From NCBI RefSeq assembly GCF_009760925.1, contig NZ_VRLV01000018.1:179338-243337 (forward strand): 64,000 nucleotides of DNA, read 5' to 3'. The position numbers and the translations under genes were made by a program. Source of the DNA: Nonomuraea typhae. GTDB taxonomy: Bacteria; Actinomycetota; Actinomycetes; Streptosporangiales; Streptosporangiaceae. The notes under the pieces are model-generated. The model ran no database searches and had not been told where the DNA came from. It saw only the letters and a program-made list of their open reading frames with translations. The number at the start of each line of letters is the position of its first letter. Positions within the stretch are counted from its first letter, which is position 1. Below, one piece after another: positions 43,182 through 51,223 of the stretch.

Positions 43182-43599
43182 CAGAGCTGGCCCGTGCGCT
43201 CGCGCCACGCGCGCTCCTTGACGATCCACTCGTTGTCCTGCGGGAACTCGTCGATCGTCGGCACGCGGCGGATCTCGCACTTCGTGCCGGGAATGCGCGG
43301 CAGGCGCTTGGCCCATCGACCGCCTCCTCCTTCGTGGCCACGTCGAGGAGGTAGAAGCCGCCGAACAGCTCCTTCGTCTCGCCGTACGGACCGTCGGTGA
43401 CGACCGGCGTCTCCCCGCTGAAGTCGACCACCACCCCCTGAGAGGGATCGTCCAGGCCCTCGGCGGCCAGAAGCACGCCGGCCTTGATCATCTCGTCGTT
43501 GATCCGGCCCATGGTCTCGAGCATCTGCTCGAAGGGCGTGTCCATCATCGCGGCGATGCTCTCGTCGGTGCCGCGCATGATCAGCATGTATTCGGCCAT
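43181..43599 (-). pseudogene. frameshifted YCII-family gene
   Basis: YCII protein partner of the sigma factor. It starts normally at 43599 (MAEYMLIMRGTDES, behind GAAGGAG) and contains the DGPYGETKELFGGFYLLD core. After KEEAV the frame changes: inserting one base between 43316 and 43315 restores WAKRLPRIPGTKCEIRRVP and a normal end overlapping the sigma ATG (TGATG). A single-base deletion is the simplest explanation; an assembly error cannot be excluded. Confidence 0.8.
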
Positions 43600-43796
43600 C
43601 GTTCGTCGCTCCTTCGTCCGGGGCCGCCTGCCGACCCTTTCACCCACAGGTCGAACGGCGCAGGGTGGGATCGACAAACACTCCGGACATCTTCCCGGCG
43701 CGCTCACGGCGGATCGGTCAGGAATGAAGAAGCCCGCCGGAGCGCCCCCGGCCTAGCGTGATTCGGGAGAGAACGTCAACACGTAGGGAGACAGCC

Positions 43797-44186
43797 GTGT
43801 CACTGCAGGCGAGCGTCATCATGCTCGGCGTCAAGGATGTCGAGCGGGCCAAGAAGTTCTATGCCGAGGGGCTGGGCTGCGAGGTCACCCAGGACTACCC
43901 CGGTTTCGTCAGGTGCAGCCTGGGCGAGGGGTCCTCGGATCTCGCGCTCTATGGGCGGGAGGAGGCGGCGGAGGAGATCGGCGTCCCGGCGGAGGGGTCG
44001 GGGTTCCGCGGGGTCTCGTTCCACTTCATCACCAACTCCCGGGACGAGGTGGACGAGGTCGTCCGCGCCGCGGAGGCGGCCGGCGGCACCCTGGTCAAGG
44101 CGGTGGCCGAGGCCGACTGGGGCGGGTACTTCGGGTACTTCAGCGACCCGGACGGCCACCTGTGGAAGGTCGTCTGCCCCACCTGA
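43797..44186 (+). CDS. VOC family protein
   Basis: Vicinal-oxygen-chelate protein of 129 residues (SVIMLGVKDVERAKKFYAEGL; FSDPDGHLWKVVCP). The usual metal positions are partly altered: the first histidine is replaced by Leu/Gly context, while His is kept in SFHFI and acidic/aromatic residues at the end. It may bind a ligand without metal catalysis. GTG at 43797 follows GGGAG. Monocistronic between the decayed YCII gene and the HxlR regulator. Confidence 0.85.
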   Translation: MSLQASVIMLGVKDVERAKKFYAEGLGCEVTQDYPGFVRCSLGEGSSDLALYGREEAAEEIGVPAEGSGFRGVSFHFITNSRDEVDEVVRAAEAAGGTLVKAVAEADWGGYFGYFSDPDGHLWKVVCPT

Positions 44187-44231
44187 GAAGGCGTCGTGCG
44201 GGCGCCGTCCGGCAGCCCGCACCGGCACTCC

Positions 44232-44648
44232 TCAGCCGCCCGCGTCGTAGCGCACCCGTGAGGCCGCCACGTACTCCCGGTGCCGGTCGGCCCAGTCGAT
44301 GAGCGCGGCGACCTGCGTCGAGAGCGTCCGCCCCACCGGCGTCAGCGCGTAGTCCACCCGCGGCGGCGAGGACGGCGTCACCGTGCGCTCCACCAGGCCG
44401 TCGCGTTCCAGGCTGCGCAAGGTGAGGGTCAGCATGCGCTGGGAGATGCCGTCGATGGCCCGCTGCAGCTCCGAATAGCGCTTGGACCCGCTGCCGAGCA
44501 GGTGCATCACCAGTACGCTCCACTTGTCGCCCACGCGGTCGAGAACCTCCCGCAACTGGCAGACCGGATCGCCTTCGCGCACATCGGTGTGCGTAGCGCG
44601 GGTCAAAGTGCCTTCTTCCGTCATGACGGCATTGTCAACCACACTCAT
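44232..44648 (-). CDS. HxlR family transcriptional regulator
   Basis: HxlR-type winged-helix regulator of about 138 residues: CQLREVLDRVGDKWSVLVMHLLG, RYSELQRAIDGISQRMLTLTLRSLERDGLV and VDYALTPVGRTL. A cysteine near the start (DPVCQL) is the usual redox-sensing position in aldehyde/quinone-responsive members. An ATG at 44624 would make it eight residues shorter. It is divergent from the luciferase-family gene and the quinone oxidoreductase that follows, a common redox-stress arrangement. Confidence 0.9.
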   Translation of the reverse strand: MSVVDNAVMTEEGTLTRATHTDVREGDPVCQLREVLDRVGDKWSVLVMHLLGSGSKRYSELQRAIDGISQRMLTLTLRSLERDGLVERTVTPSSPPRVDYALTPVGRTLSTQVAALIDWADRHREYVAASRVRYDAGG

Positions 44649-44691
44649 CTCACGCACAAGAAGTAACCAGCACACAGAAAGTGCGGTAGTG

Positions 44692-45174
44692 ATGAGTGTT
44701 GATCTGACGGATCCGCCGCGAAGGCCCGGTCCACGCCCGCGGACGACGGGTGTGGAGATCCCCCACGACCAGCTCGACCAGTTCTCCCCGGCGCACATCA
44801 GAGCCGCGCTGGTCGAGCGGGCGCAGGCGCTGGCCGGCGTGTTCACCGGCCCCAGCCAGGTGTCGGAACCCGCCTCCCTGGCGTTGCGGCTGCGTGAGCC
44901 GGCCGGCCCGTGGGCGGCGTTCCTGCACCCCAGCGCCGACGAGTTCGGCCACATCCATCGTGCCGGGTTCCTCCACCTCACCGTGCCCCTGGCGCTCATC
45001 GAGCCGCTTCAGCGGGCCGGCTGGATCGAACCGCACCCCATCAGCCTGCGCCCGGAGTGGCCGGACACGATCGTCATGCTCTACGCGCCTCGCGACGAGG
45101 CCGAACTGGCCGTCGCCGCGGCCGTCCTGGACGCCTCCTGGCTGCAGGCCACCTCTTCTCGTGAAATGACGTGA
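44692..45174 (+). CDS. luciferase-type (DUF5519) protein
   Basis: Protein of 160 residues matching the small luciferase family DUF5519 pattern: VEIPHDQLDQF near the start, EFGHIHRAGFLHLTVP in the middle and WPDTIVMLYAPRDEAEL near the end. Despite the name, no light-emitting role is implied; function is unknown. ATG at 44692. The next gene starts 5 bp downstream, and both are divergent from the HxlR regulator, so the regulator probably controls this pair. Confidence 0.78.
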   Translation: MSVDLTDPPRRPGPRPRTTGVEIPHDQLDQFSPAHIRAALVERAQALAGVFTGPSQVSEPASLALRLREPAGPWAAFLHPSADEFGHIHRAGFLHLTVPLALIEPLQRAGWIEPHPISLRPEWPDTIVMLYAPRDEAELAVAAAVLDASWLQATSSREMT

Positions 45175-45179
45175 TACCC

Positions 45180-46094
45180 ATGCGTGCTATGGCTTTCCCC
45201 GACTTCGGCGCCGTCCTCGCCCCCGCCGACCTGCCGGTTCCCGCGCCGGGACCCGGCGAGGTGCTGGTCCGGGTACACGCCTCCTCGGTCAACGGCTTCG
45301 ACCTCGGCGTGCTGGGCGGCACGTTCCAGGGCATGTTCGCCTACGACTTCCCCGTGGTGCTCGGCAAGGACTACTCCGGCACGGTCGAGGCGACAGGCGA
45401 CGGCGTGACGTCCCTGGCGCCGGGCGACGAGGTGTTCGGCGTGGTCATGCGCCCGTCTCTGGGGCAGGGCGGCTTCGCCGAATACGTCGTGGTTTCGGAG
45501 CAGTACGGCCTGGCCAAGCTGCCCGGCGGCCTCGGCCATGCCCGCGCCGGGGCCCTCGGCCTGGCCGGAACCGCCGCGTTCGACGCCGTCGAAGCCGTCG
45601 CCCCCGCGCCCGGCGAGACCGTCCTCATCTCCGGCGCGACCGGCGGCGTGGGCGCGTTCGCCATCCAGTTGGCCGCCGCCCTCGGCGCCCGGGTGATCGC
45701 CACCGCCAGGCCCGGCGCGGAAGCCGCCTTCGTCACCGGCCTCGGCGCCACCTGGGCCGTCGATCCGGCCGTCCTGGAGACGCAGGTGCGTGCCATCGCC
45801 CCCGGCGGCGTGGACGCGGCACTCCACCTGGCCGGCGACGGCCCGGCCGTCACCGCCCTGCTCACCGAGGGCGGCCGCCTGGCCTCGACCCTCCACTACA
45901 CCCCCGGCGGGGACGTCAAGGCCACCGCGGTCATGGCCGACCCGAACCCCGCCACCCTGGCCAGGCTGGCCGCCGACGCCGCCACCGGCCGCCTGCGCGT
46001 CCCGGTGTCCAGGACGTACCCCCTGGCCGAGGCGGCACAGGCCGTCGCCGACTTCACCGCCGGGACCGTGGGCAAGCTCGCGATCACGATCTGA
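45180..46094 (+). CDS. NADP-dependent quinone oxidoreductase-like protein
   Basis: Zinc-independent medium-chain dehydrogenase of 304 residues. The N-terminal GroES-like domain is followed by a Rossmann fold with ISGATGGVGAFAIQLA. It reduces quinones, enones or related carbonyls with NADPH. ATG at 45180 is used; GTG at 45171 would add three residues. Likely co-transcribed with the DUF5519 gene under the HxlR regulator. Its 3' end overlaps the convergent Nudix-like gene by 11 bp. Confidence 0.92.
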   Translation: MRAMAFPDFGAVLAPADLPVPAPGPGEVLVRVHASSVNGFDLGVLGGTFQGMFAYDFPVVLGKDYSGTVEATGDGVTSLAPGDEVFGVVMRPSLGQGGFAEYVVVSEQYGLAKLPGGLGHARAGALGLAGTAAFDAVEAVAPAPGETVLISGATGGVGAFAIQLAAALGARVIATARPGAEAAFVTGLGATWAVDPAVLETQVRAIAPGGVDAALHLAGDGPAVTALLTEGGRLASTLHYTPGGDVKATAVMADPNPATLARLAADAATGRLRVPVSRTYPLAEAAQAVADFTAGTVGKLAITI

Positions 46095-46476
46095 GGCCGG
46101 CCTCGCGCATGACGCGCCGGTAGAGCGGGGCGAAGCCGTCCTCGATCCAGATGCTGCCGTAGACGTGGCCGGGGCCGGCGAGGCGGCGGCCGGTGGTCTC
46201 GTGGCCGGGTCGCCACGGCCGGAGCTCGACCGCGGCGACCCACCAGGCGCGCACCAGGACGTCAAGCCACGTTTCTCCTGCTTCCGGACGGCCGCCGGGC
46301 ATCCCCCACCGCCCGTCGCCGCCCGACACGAGCACGACGTGATCGCCGGAGAAACACACGGCGGCCGACCCGTGCGGGCTGCCCTCCGGCGGGTCCGGCG
46401 GCGGGAACCAGGCGAGCTGCCAGTCCTGGCCGTGGCTGGTGACCGGCCAGGATCGTCCGTCTTCGGCGATGTCCAC
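46084..46476 (-). CDS. Nudix-fold protein with incomplete Nudix box
   Basis: Protein of about 130 residues with the Nudix beginning (VSGGDGRWGMPGGRPEAGETWLDVLVR). The second half of the Nudix box, REUxEExGU, which binds the metal, is absent: LVR is followed directly by AWWVAAVELRPW, a segment that normally comes some 35 residues later. This looks like an in-frame deletion, so the protein is probably inactive as a pyrophosphohydrolase. The start is uncertain (GTG 46476 used; GTG 46530 would add 18 residues). Confidence 0.6.
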   Translation of the reverse strand: MDIAEDGRSWPVTSHGQDWQLAWFPPPDPPEGSPHGSAAVCFSGDHVVLVSGGDGRWGMPGGRPEAGETWLDVLVRAWWVAAVELRPWRPGHETTGRRLAGPGHVYGSIWIEDGFAPLYRRVMREAGLRS

Positions 46477-46606
46477 GGCATCACACCGTGAGGTGAGGAA
46501 GCGCTGTTGGCAAGAGCACCTTCTTGTCACCACAATGAGTGACTGCATGACGACTGTCTGTGATATTCCTGAGAGCGGCAAGGGATCACGACGAGAAGGA
46601 GACGCC

Positions 46607-46960
46607 TTGAGGGGCCAGTTGCGCTCGATTCTCACCACAGGAACGGCGGCCACCGCCCTGGCCGGCAGCATGCTGCTGGGCGCCGGCACCGCCCACGCCG
46701 CCTCGTGCCCCAGCGGCGCGGTGTGCCTTCAGGAGCCGGACGGCAGCATCCAGAGCAGGAACATCTGGTACTCCTACGGCGCGCACAACCTGTCCAACGT
46801 GTTCGGCACCAAGGTGCTCATCAACCACCAGACCGGCGGCGCGGGCTTCCAGATCTGCAAGGGCTACAACGGCACGGACTGCTACCCCGTGCTGCGAGGC
46901 GTGGGCGCATACGCTCCCTACGATTTCACGCCCATCAACTCGATCGTGCTGGTGCGATAA
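46607..46960 (+). CDS. small secreted protein, I36 inhibitor-like
   Basis: Protein of 117 residues with a clear Sec signal peptide (LRSILTTGTAATALAGSML, cleavage after AHA near residue 31). The mature ~86 residues contain four cysteines (CPSGAVC, ICKGYNGTDC) and a beta-rich pattern resembling peptidase-inhibitor family I36 proteins of actinomycetes. TTG at 46607 is chosen because GAAGGAG (46595-46601) lies 5 nt upstream. A strong terminator follows, so it is monocistronic. Confidence 0.85.
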   Translation: MRGQLRSILTTGTAATALAGSMLLGAGTAHAASCPSGAVCLQEPDGSIQSRNIWYSYGAHNLSNVFGTKVLINHQTGGAGFQICKGYNGTDCYPVLRGVGAYAPYDFTPINSIVLVR

Positions 46961-46973
46961 CGGAAAACGAGAA

Positions 46974-46999
46974 GGGGCCCCCGTTCTACCGGGGGCCCC
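46974..46999 (+). terminator. GC-rich hairpin terminator
   Basis: Perfect 10-bp arms GGGGCCCCCG / CGGGGGCCCC with a six-base TTCTAC loop, 13 bp after the stop of the small secreted protein gene. No T-run. Confidence 0.85.
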
Positions 47000-47111
47000 A
47001 CGTTCGTTTCCGGACCGCACAATCTGCGGGCATCTTTTTATGCGGGCTTTACGATAGTTGAAAAGTGGATTTACTTTGTGAGCTGACACCGATCAGCCGA
47101 GAGGGGATCCC

Positions 47112-48401
47112 ATGGCGCATCGTGCTCGCAAGCCTGGACAATTCCGCAGATGGTGCGGAGTGGCCGTCGTGACCGTGCTCACGGTGACCGTACCGGCGGT
47201 GTCGACGACCACCGCGGCGGCCACCACACCCGAGACCAACGCCGTCATCACCTGGAACAACCACGCCGACGAGGCCATCAACGGTGTCGCCGAGCTGGCG
47301 CCGACCGCGGGCGCCCGCGCCTTCGCGATCGTGCAGGGAGCCGTGTACGACGCGGTCAACGCGATCGCCGGCACCCCGTACGAGCCCTACCTGGTCGCCC
47401 CTCGCAGCCACCCCGGCGACTCGCGCCAGGCGGCCGTCGCCGCCGCGGCCTACCGTACGCTGCGCTGGCTCTTCCCCGACCAGGCGGACGCCCTGCGCAG
47501 GCTGTACGACGAGTCGCTCGCCGCGATCCCCGAGGGCCGCGCCAAGCGCGGCGGCATCGCCGTCGGCCGGGCCGCGGCCGCGGCCATGATCGACTCTCGC
47601 CGTGACGACGGCGCGGGCTCCAACGCGACCTGGCCCGTCGGCACCGCCCCCGGCGAGTATCGGCTGACCCCGCCGGACTTCCTCCAGGTCGGCGCCTGGT
47701 ATGCCACCCTGAAGCCGTTCATCGTCGACGACGTCGGCGGCTACGACGCTCCCGGGCCCCCGGCCCTGACCAGCGCCGCGTACGCCCGCAGCCTGAACGA
47801 GGTCAAGGCCCTCGGCTCGGCCACCAGCACGAAGCGGACGCGCGACCAGACCGAGGCGGCGATCTGGTGGGACGACGCACGGGGAGGCGAATGGCCGATC
47901 AAACGGCAGCTCGCCGCGACCCAGCGGCTCAGCATCCTGGAGTCGGCCCGCATGTTCGCGATGGTCGACGTGACCACGGCCGACGCGATGATCGCCTGCT
48001 ACAAGGAGAAGAAGTTCTGGCACTTCTGGCGTCCGGTGACGGCGATCCCGCTGGCCGGCATCGACGGCAACCCGGCCACCAAGCCCGACCCGGACTGGAC
48101 TCCGCTGCTGACCACGGCGCCCTCGCCGGAGTATCCGTCGGGACACGCCTGCTTCACCGCCTCGACCATGTTCGCCTTCCGCACGTACTTCGGCCGCGAC
48201 GACGTCCCCTTCAGCGCCTTCAGCGCCGACTCCGGCACGACGCGCCGCTACCGCAGCTTCTCCCAGGCCAACGCCGAGCTGATCGAGGCCAGGATCTGGG
48301 GCGGCGTGCACTACCGCTTCGCCACCGTGGACGGCGACCGCCTGGGCGAGGCGGTCGCCCGCGACGCCCTCAAGCAGGCGTTCCGCCCGCGCGGCGACTG
48401 A
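47112..48401 (+). CDS. secreted vanadium haloperoxidase-like PAP2 protein
   Basis: Exported protein of 429 residues with a Sec signal (VAVVTVLTVTVPAVSTTTAAA). The vanadate/phosphate site of the PAP2-haloperoxidase superfamily is present: KKFWHFWRP (Lys/Arg), YPSGHACF (Ser-Gly-His) and ARIWGGVHYRFA (Arg/His). Such enzymes oxidise halides with H2O2 or act as phosphatases. Bacterial secreted members of this length are usually annotated vanadium-dependent haloperoxidase. Its promoter lies in the AT-rich gap after the terminator. Confidence 0.93.
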   Translation: MAHRARKPGQFRRWCGVAVVTVLTVTVPAVSTTTAAATTPETNAVITWNNHADEAINGVAELAPTAGARAFAIVQGAVYDAVNAIAGTPYEPYLVAPRSHPGDSRQAAVAAAAYRTLRWLFPDQADALRRLYDESLAAIPEGRAKRGGIAVGRAAAAAMIDSRRDDGAGSNATWPVGTAPGEYRLTPPDFLQVGAWYATLKPFIVDDVGGYDAPGPPALTSAAYARSLNEVKALGSATSTKRTRDQTEAAIWWDDARGGEWPIKRQLAATQRLSILESARMFAMVDVTTADAMIACYKEKKFWHFWRPVTAIPLAGIDGNPATKPDPDWTPLLTTAPSPEYPSGHACFTASTMFAFRTYFGRDDVPFSAFSADSGTTRRYRSFSQANAELIEARIWGGVHYRFATVDGDRLGEAVARDALKQAFRPRGD

Positions 48402-48420
48402 CTTCACGGCGCCCTGGCCG

Positions 48421-49227
48421 CTACCGCCGTACGGCGCTGGTGGCCAGGGTGGTGTAGGTCATCGTGAAGCGCCCGCCCAGGGCGTCGATGGCGCCCCCGA
48501 CCGCGTCCAGAATCCCGGCCAGGTGCTCGGGCGGGAGCTGGGTGAGGCCGCCGGTGGTGGGGAGCAGGTCGAGCCATTGGTCACGGGTGTAGGACCGTTC
48601 CCAGTCGAAGCGCCACTGCTCGGGTTCGCCGAACTGCCCGGTCTCACGGATCTTCTCGGCGGCCTTCGCGTACGCCGCCTGGTAGAGGTCGAGGGGACGC
48701 CCGGCGGGCTGGCCGCTGAACGGGGCGTCGGGCGCCGCCTTCCGGTAGGCGGCGGCGAACGGCTCGGCCACTTCGGCAGGCGGCTCGTACACGTGCCCGA
48801 AGATCGCCAGCCGTCCTCCTGGACGCAGCACCTGTGCCGCCTTCGCCGTACCGGTGACCGGATCCACCCAGTGCCACGCCTGGGCCGCGATGACCGCGTC
48901 GAAGGTACGGCCGGCCGGCTGCCAGGATTCGAAGGTCGCCACCTCCACCTGCAGCCCGCGGGATCGTGCGAAGGCGGCCATCCGCGCATCGGGCTCGACG
49001 CCGAGGACGGCGCAGCCGGCGGCCTGGAACTGCCGGGCCGCGATGCCGGTTCCGCAGCCGACGTCGAGCACGTCGGGCCCGGGGCTCCCGGTGACGATCC
49101 GGGCCACCAAGGCATCGGGGTAGCCGGGCCTGGCCTGGTCGTAGCGTTGCGCGTCCACGCCGAACGACTCGGCCATCCGCCGGGCCCGGTGCGACTCCGA
49201 TGGTTGCTCTCGAGATATTGTGGGCAT
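48421..49227 (-). CDS. class I SAM-dependent methyltransferase
   Basis: Methyltransferase of 268 residues with motif I VLDVGCGTGIAARQF and motif II acid in GVEPDARM. The AAQAWHWVDP segment is typical of the small-molecule methyltransf_11 group. ATG at 49227 lies directly beside palindromic GTGGGC sequences and is divergent from a TetR gene. The regulator presumably controls it in response to the methyltransferase's substrate. Confidence 0.92.
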   Translation of the reverse strand: MPTISREQPSESHRARRMAESFGVDAQRYDQARPGYPDALVARIVTGSPGPDVLDVGCGTGIAARQFQAAGCAVLGVEPDARMAAFARSRGLQVEVATFESWQPAGRTFDAVIAAQAWHWVDPVTGTAKAAQVLRPGGRLAIFGHVYEPPAEVAEPFAAAYRKAAPDAPFSGQPAGRPLDLYQAAYAKAAEKIRETGQFGEPEQWRFDWERSYTRDQWLDLLPTTGGLTQLPPEHLAGILDAVGGAIDALGGRFTMTYTTLATSAVRR

Positions 49228-49236
49228 GCGCCCACC

Positions 49237-49258
49237 TTAGTGGGCACGTGCCCACTAA
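49237..49258. promoter_or_regulatory. perfect 22-bp TetR palindrome
   Basis: The half-site TTAGTGGGCAC is followed by its exact reverse complement, making a 22-bp uninterrupted palindrome. A related imperfect palindrome (GTGGGCATGCGCCCAC) lies beside it at 49220-49235, overlapping the methyltransferase start. Very likely the operator for the divergent TetR regulator. Confidence 0.85.
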
Positions 49259-49275
49259 ACAAGAAAGGGTCTCGA

Positions 49276-49881
49276 GTGCCGACTGGGGTGCACCTTCGCG
49301 ACGCCCGGCAGCAGCTGTTCGACGCTGCGGAACGCGTGCTTCTGCGGGACGGGCCCAACGCGCTGACCAGCCGGGCCGTCACCGACGAGGCCGGCTGCGC
49401 CAAAGGCGTCCTGCACCGGCACTTCGCCGACTTCGACGCCTTCCTCGTCGACCTCGTCCTCGACCAGGCCGCACAGATCGAGACGCGGGCGAGCGCGCTG
49501 CGCGCCTCCGCCGGCACCGGCACGGTGGCCGGCAACCTCACCAGCGCGCTGGCCACCCTGTTCGGCCCCGTTCCGATGGCGATCCTCCCGCTCATCACCT
49601 TCCGCGACGAGCTGCGCGCGCGGCTGCGGCGAGCCCGCCCCGGAGGCGGCATGGCGATCCTCGCCGAGGCCACGACCGCGATCTCCGCCTATCTGGCCGA
49701 CGAACGCGACAGGGGCCGCATCGCCGCCGACGCCGACGTCGACTCGCTGACCCTCTCCCTCGTCGGCGGCGGGCATCTCCTGTTCACCGACGACTTCACC
49801 GCCGACGACCCCGGCCCGCCGGCCGTCGGCACGTTCGTGACGGCGGTCATCGCCGACGCCGTGCGCCGGCGACCGGGCTGA
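49276..49881 (+). CDS. TetR family transcriptional regulator
   Basis: Regulator of 201 residues; HTH at about 10-55 (LFDAAERVLLRDG, VTDEAGCAKGVLHRHF) and a TetR ligand domain. GTG at 49276 follows AAAGGG. It is divergent from the methyltransferase with a perfect 22-bp palindrome between them. Confidence 0.93.
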   Translation: MPTGVHLRDARQQLFDAAERVLLRDGPNALTSRAVTDEAGCAKGVLHRHFADFDAFLVDLVLDQAAQIETRASALRASAGTGTVAGNLTSALATLFGPVPMAILPLITFRDELRARLRRARPGGGMAILAEATTAISAYLADERDRGRIAADADVDSLTLSLVGGGHLLFTDDFTADDPGPPAVGTFVTAVIADAVRRRPG

Positions 49882-49954
49882 ACCCCGGCAAGCGTCCGGG
49901 AGGACACGACGGGCAGCCGGGCGCGGCCCCGCCCGGCTGCCCGTGCCCCCGTGG

Positions 49955-51097
49955 TTACGCGCTCATCGTGAAGCCGAACTCCGCTTGGGCGATGTTGAAG
50001 AGCACGTCCCAGTTCTTGGCCTCGGTGTTGGTGTGGAAGGCGAAGGCGATCCCGCTGTCCGGGTTGCTCAGGGCGAGGAACCAGTGTCCCCAGTAGCTGC
50101 CGGCCATGCCGCGGAGGGTGAGCCCGCCCGTCACCGCCGGGTCGAGCTCGAACATGCCGAGGCCGTAGCGGGTGTTCGGCAGCCAGCCGGCGCCGTCGGT
50201 CGGGATCGTGGTCCACATCTTGCGGTGCTGCCCCGGAGGCAGGAGGGTGCCGCCGGCCAGGGCGTCGAGGAGCCGGATGGCGTCGCTGGTGGTCGAGACG
50301 ATGTTCCCGGTCTCCCAGGAGGTGTTGAACTCGGTGACGTCGAGGGGTTCAAGCCCCGGGTCCTCGAACGCCGACTCCCAGTTCTCCGTGGTGACGTCTG
50401 CCGGGTCGACGCCGTCCTTGTAGAACTGGGTCGAGTACGCGCGCGGCGACGGACCGCGGTATCCCGTGTCCCCCCCGCTGCGCACGTAGGTGTTGGTCAG
50501 GCCGAGCGGCTGGAGGACCACACGCTCGACCTCCTCGGCGTAGGTGTTGCCGGTGACCTCCTCGATGATCGCATTGGCGATGTAGAAGCCGCCGTTGGCG
50601 TACAAGAAGCGCTCGCCGGGCTGCCCGACCGGGGGCTCGGACACCGCCAGCTTCAGCAGCTGGTCACGGGTCCATTCGTCGAAGCGGTGCTCGTTGAACT
50701 TGGACCGGCTGGCGTAGTTGCCGATCAGCCCCGGCGCAAGACCCGTGGCGAACAGGCCGCTGGTGTTGCCGAGCAGGTGCTTGATAGTGATCCGGTCACC
50801 GTCGTAGCCATTGGTCATCACGCCGGGCAGCCACTTGTTCACCGAGTCCGCGAGGTCCACCCGGCCCTCGGCCTCCAGGGTGAGGAGCGTCGCGGCGGTG
50901 ATGCCCTTGCCGCCGCTGCCGATGGGCAGGAACTCTCCCGGCACGCGCGGCGCTCCGGTCGTGCGGTCGGACACTCCGGCGGCGCCGAACCAGGAGCCGT
51001 CGGCGTTCTTGACCTCGATGGCGATGCCGGGGATGTCGAGCTCGGCCACCGCCCGGTCGAGAATCTGCTGGGTCTTCTCGTGCCCGTTGCCTGTCAT
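49955..51097 (-). CDS. beta-lactamase-fold serine hydrolase
   Basis: Class C beta-lactamase/DD-peptidase-like hydrolase of 380 residues. The first motif SxxK is S61-G-G-K64, and YxN appears as YAN in FLYANGGFY. The third motif is not a clean KTG; a GH pair in SYWGHWFLAL is in the right region. No signal peptide is present, so it is probably a cytosolic esterase rather than a cell-wall enzyme. ATG at 51097. Divergent from the second AfsR-type regulator. Confidence 0.92.
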   Translation of the reverse strand: MTGNGHEKTQQILDRAVAELDIPGIAIEVKNADGSWFGAAGVSDRTTGAPRVPGEFLPIGSGGKGITAATLLTLEAEGRVDLADSVNKWLPGVMTNGYDGDRITIKHLLGNTSGLFATGLAPGLIGNYASRSKFNEHRFDEWTRDQLLKLAVSEPPVGQPGERFLYANGGFYIANAIIEEVTGNTYAEEVERVVLQPLGLTNTYVRSGGDTGYRGPSPRAYSTQFYKDGVDPADVTTENWESAFEDPGLEPLDVTEFNTSWETGNIVSTTSDAIRLLDALAGGTLLPPGQHRKMWTTIPTDGAGWLPNTRYGLGMFELDPAVTGGLTLRGMAGSYWGHWFLALSNPDSGIAFAFHTNTEAKNWDVLFNIAQAEFGFTMSA

Positions 51098-51223
51098 GTC
51101 GTGCCTTTCACAACGCTGGTTTCTTGACGCTCTCGACGATGCCGATCGGCGGTTACAGCGCACTCACAGCGCTACGACACGCGCGGCGATCCGTGTAAGC
51201 GGACCCTCACTAGGCTGGTGACC

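Noticed and set aside
42070..43599. A genuine YCII-sigma fusion protein
   Set aside because: The open frame passes through out-of-frame sequence (Ser/Arg-rich) between the two conserved parts, while the correct frames of both genes can be recovered around the lesions.
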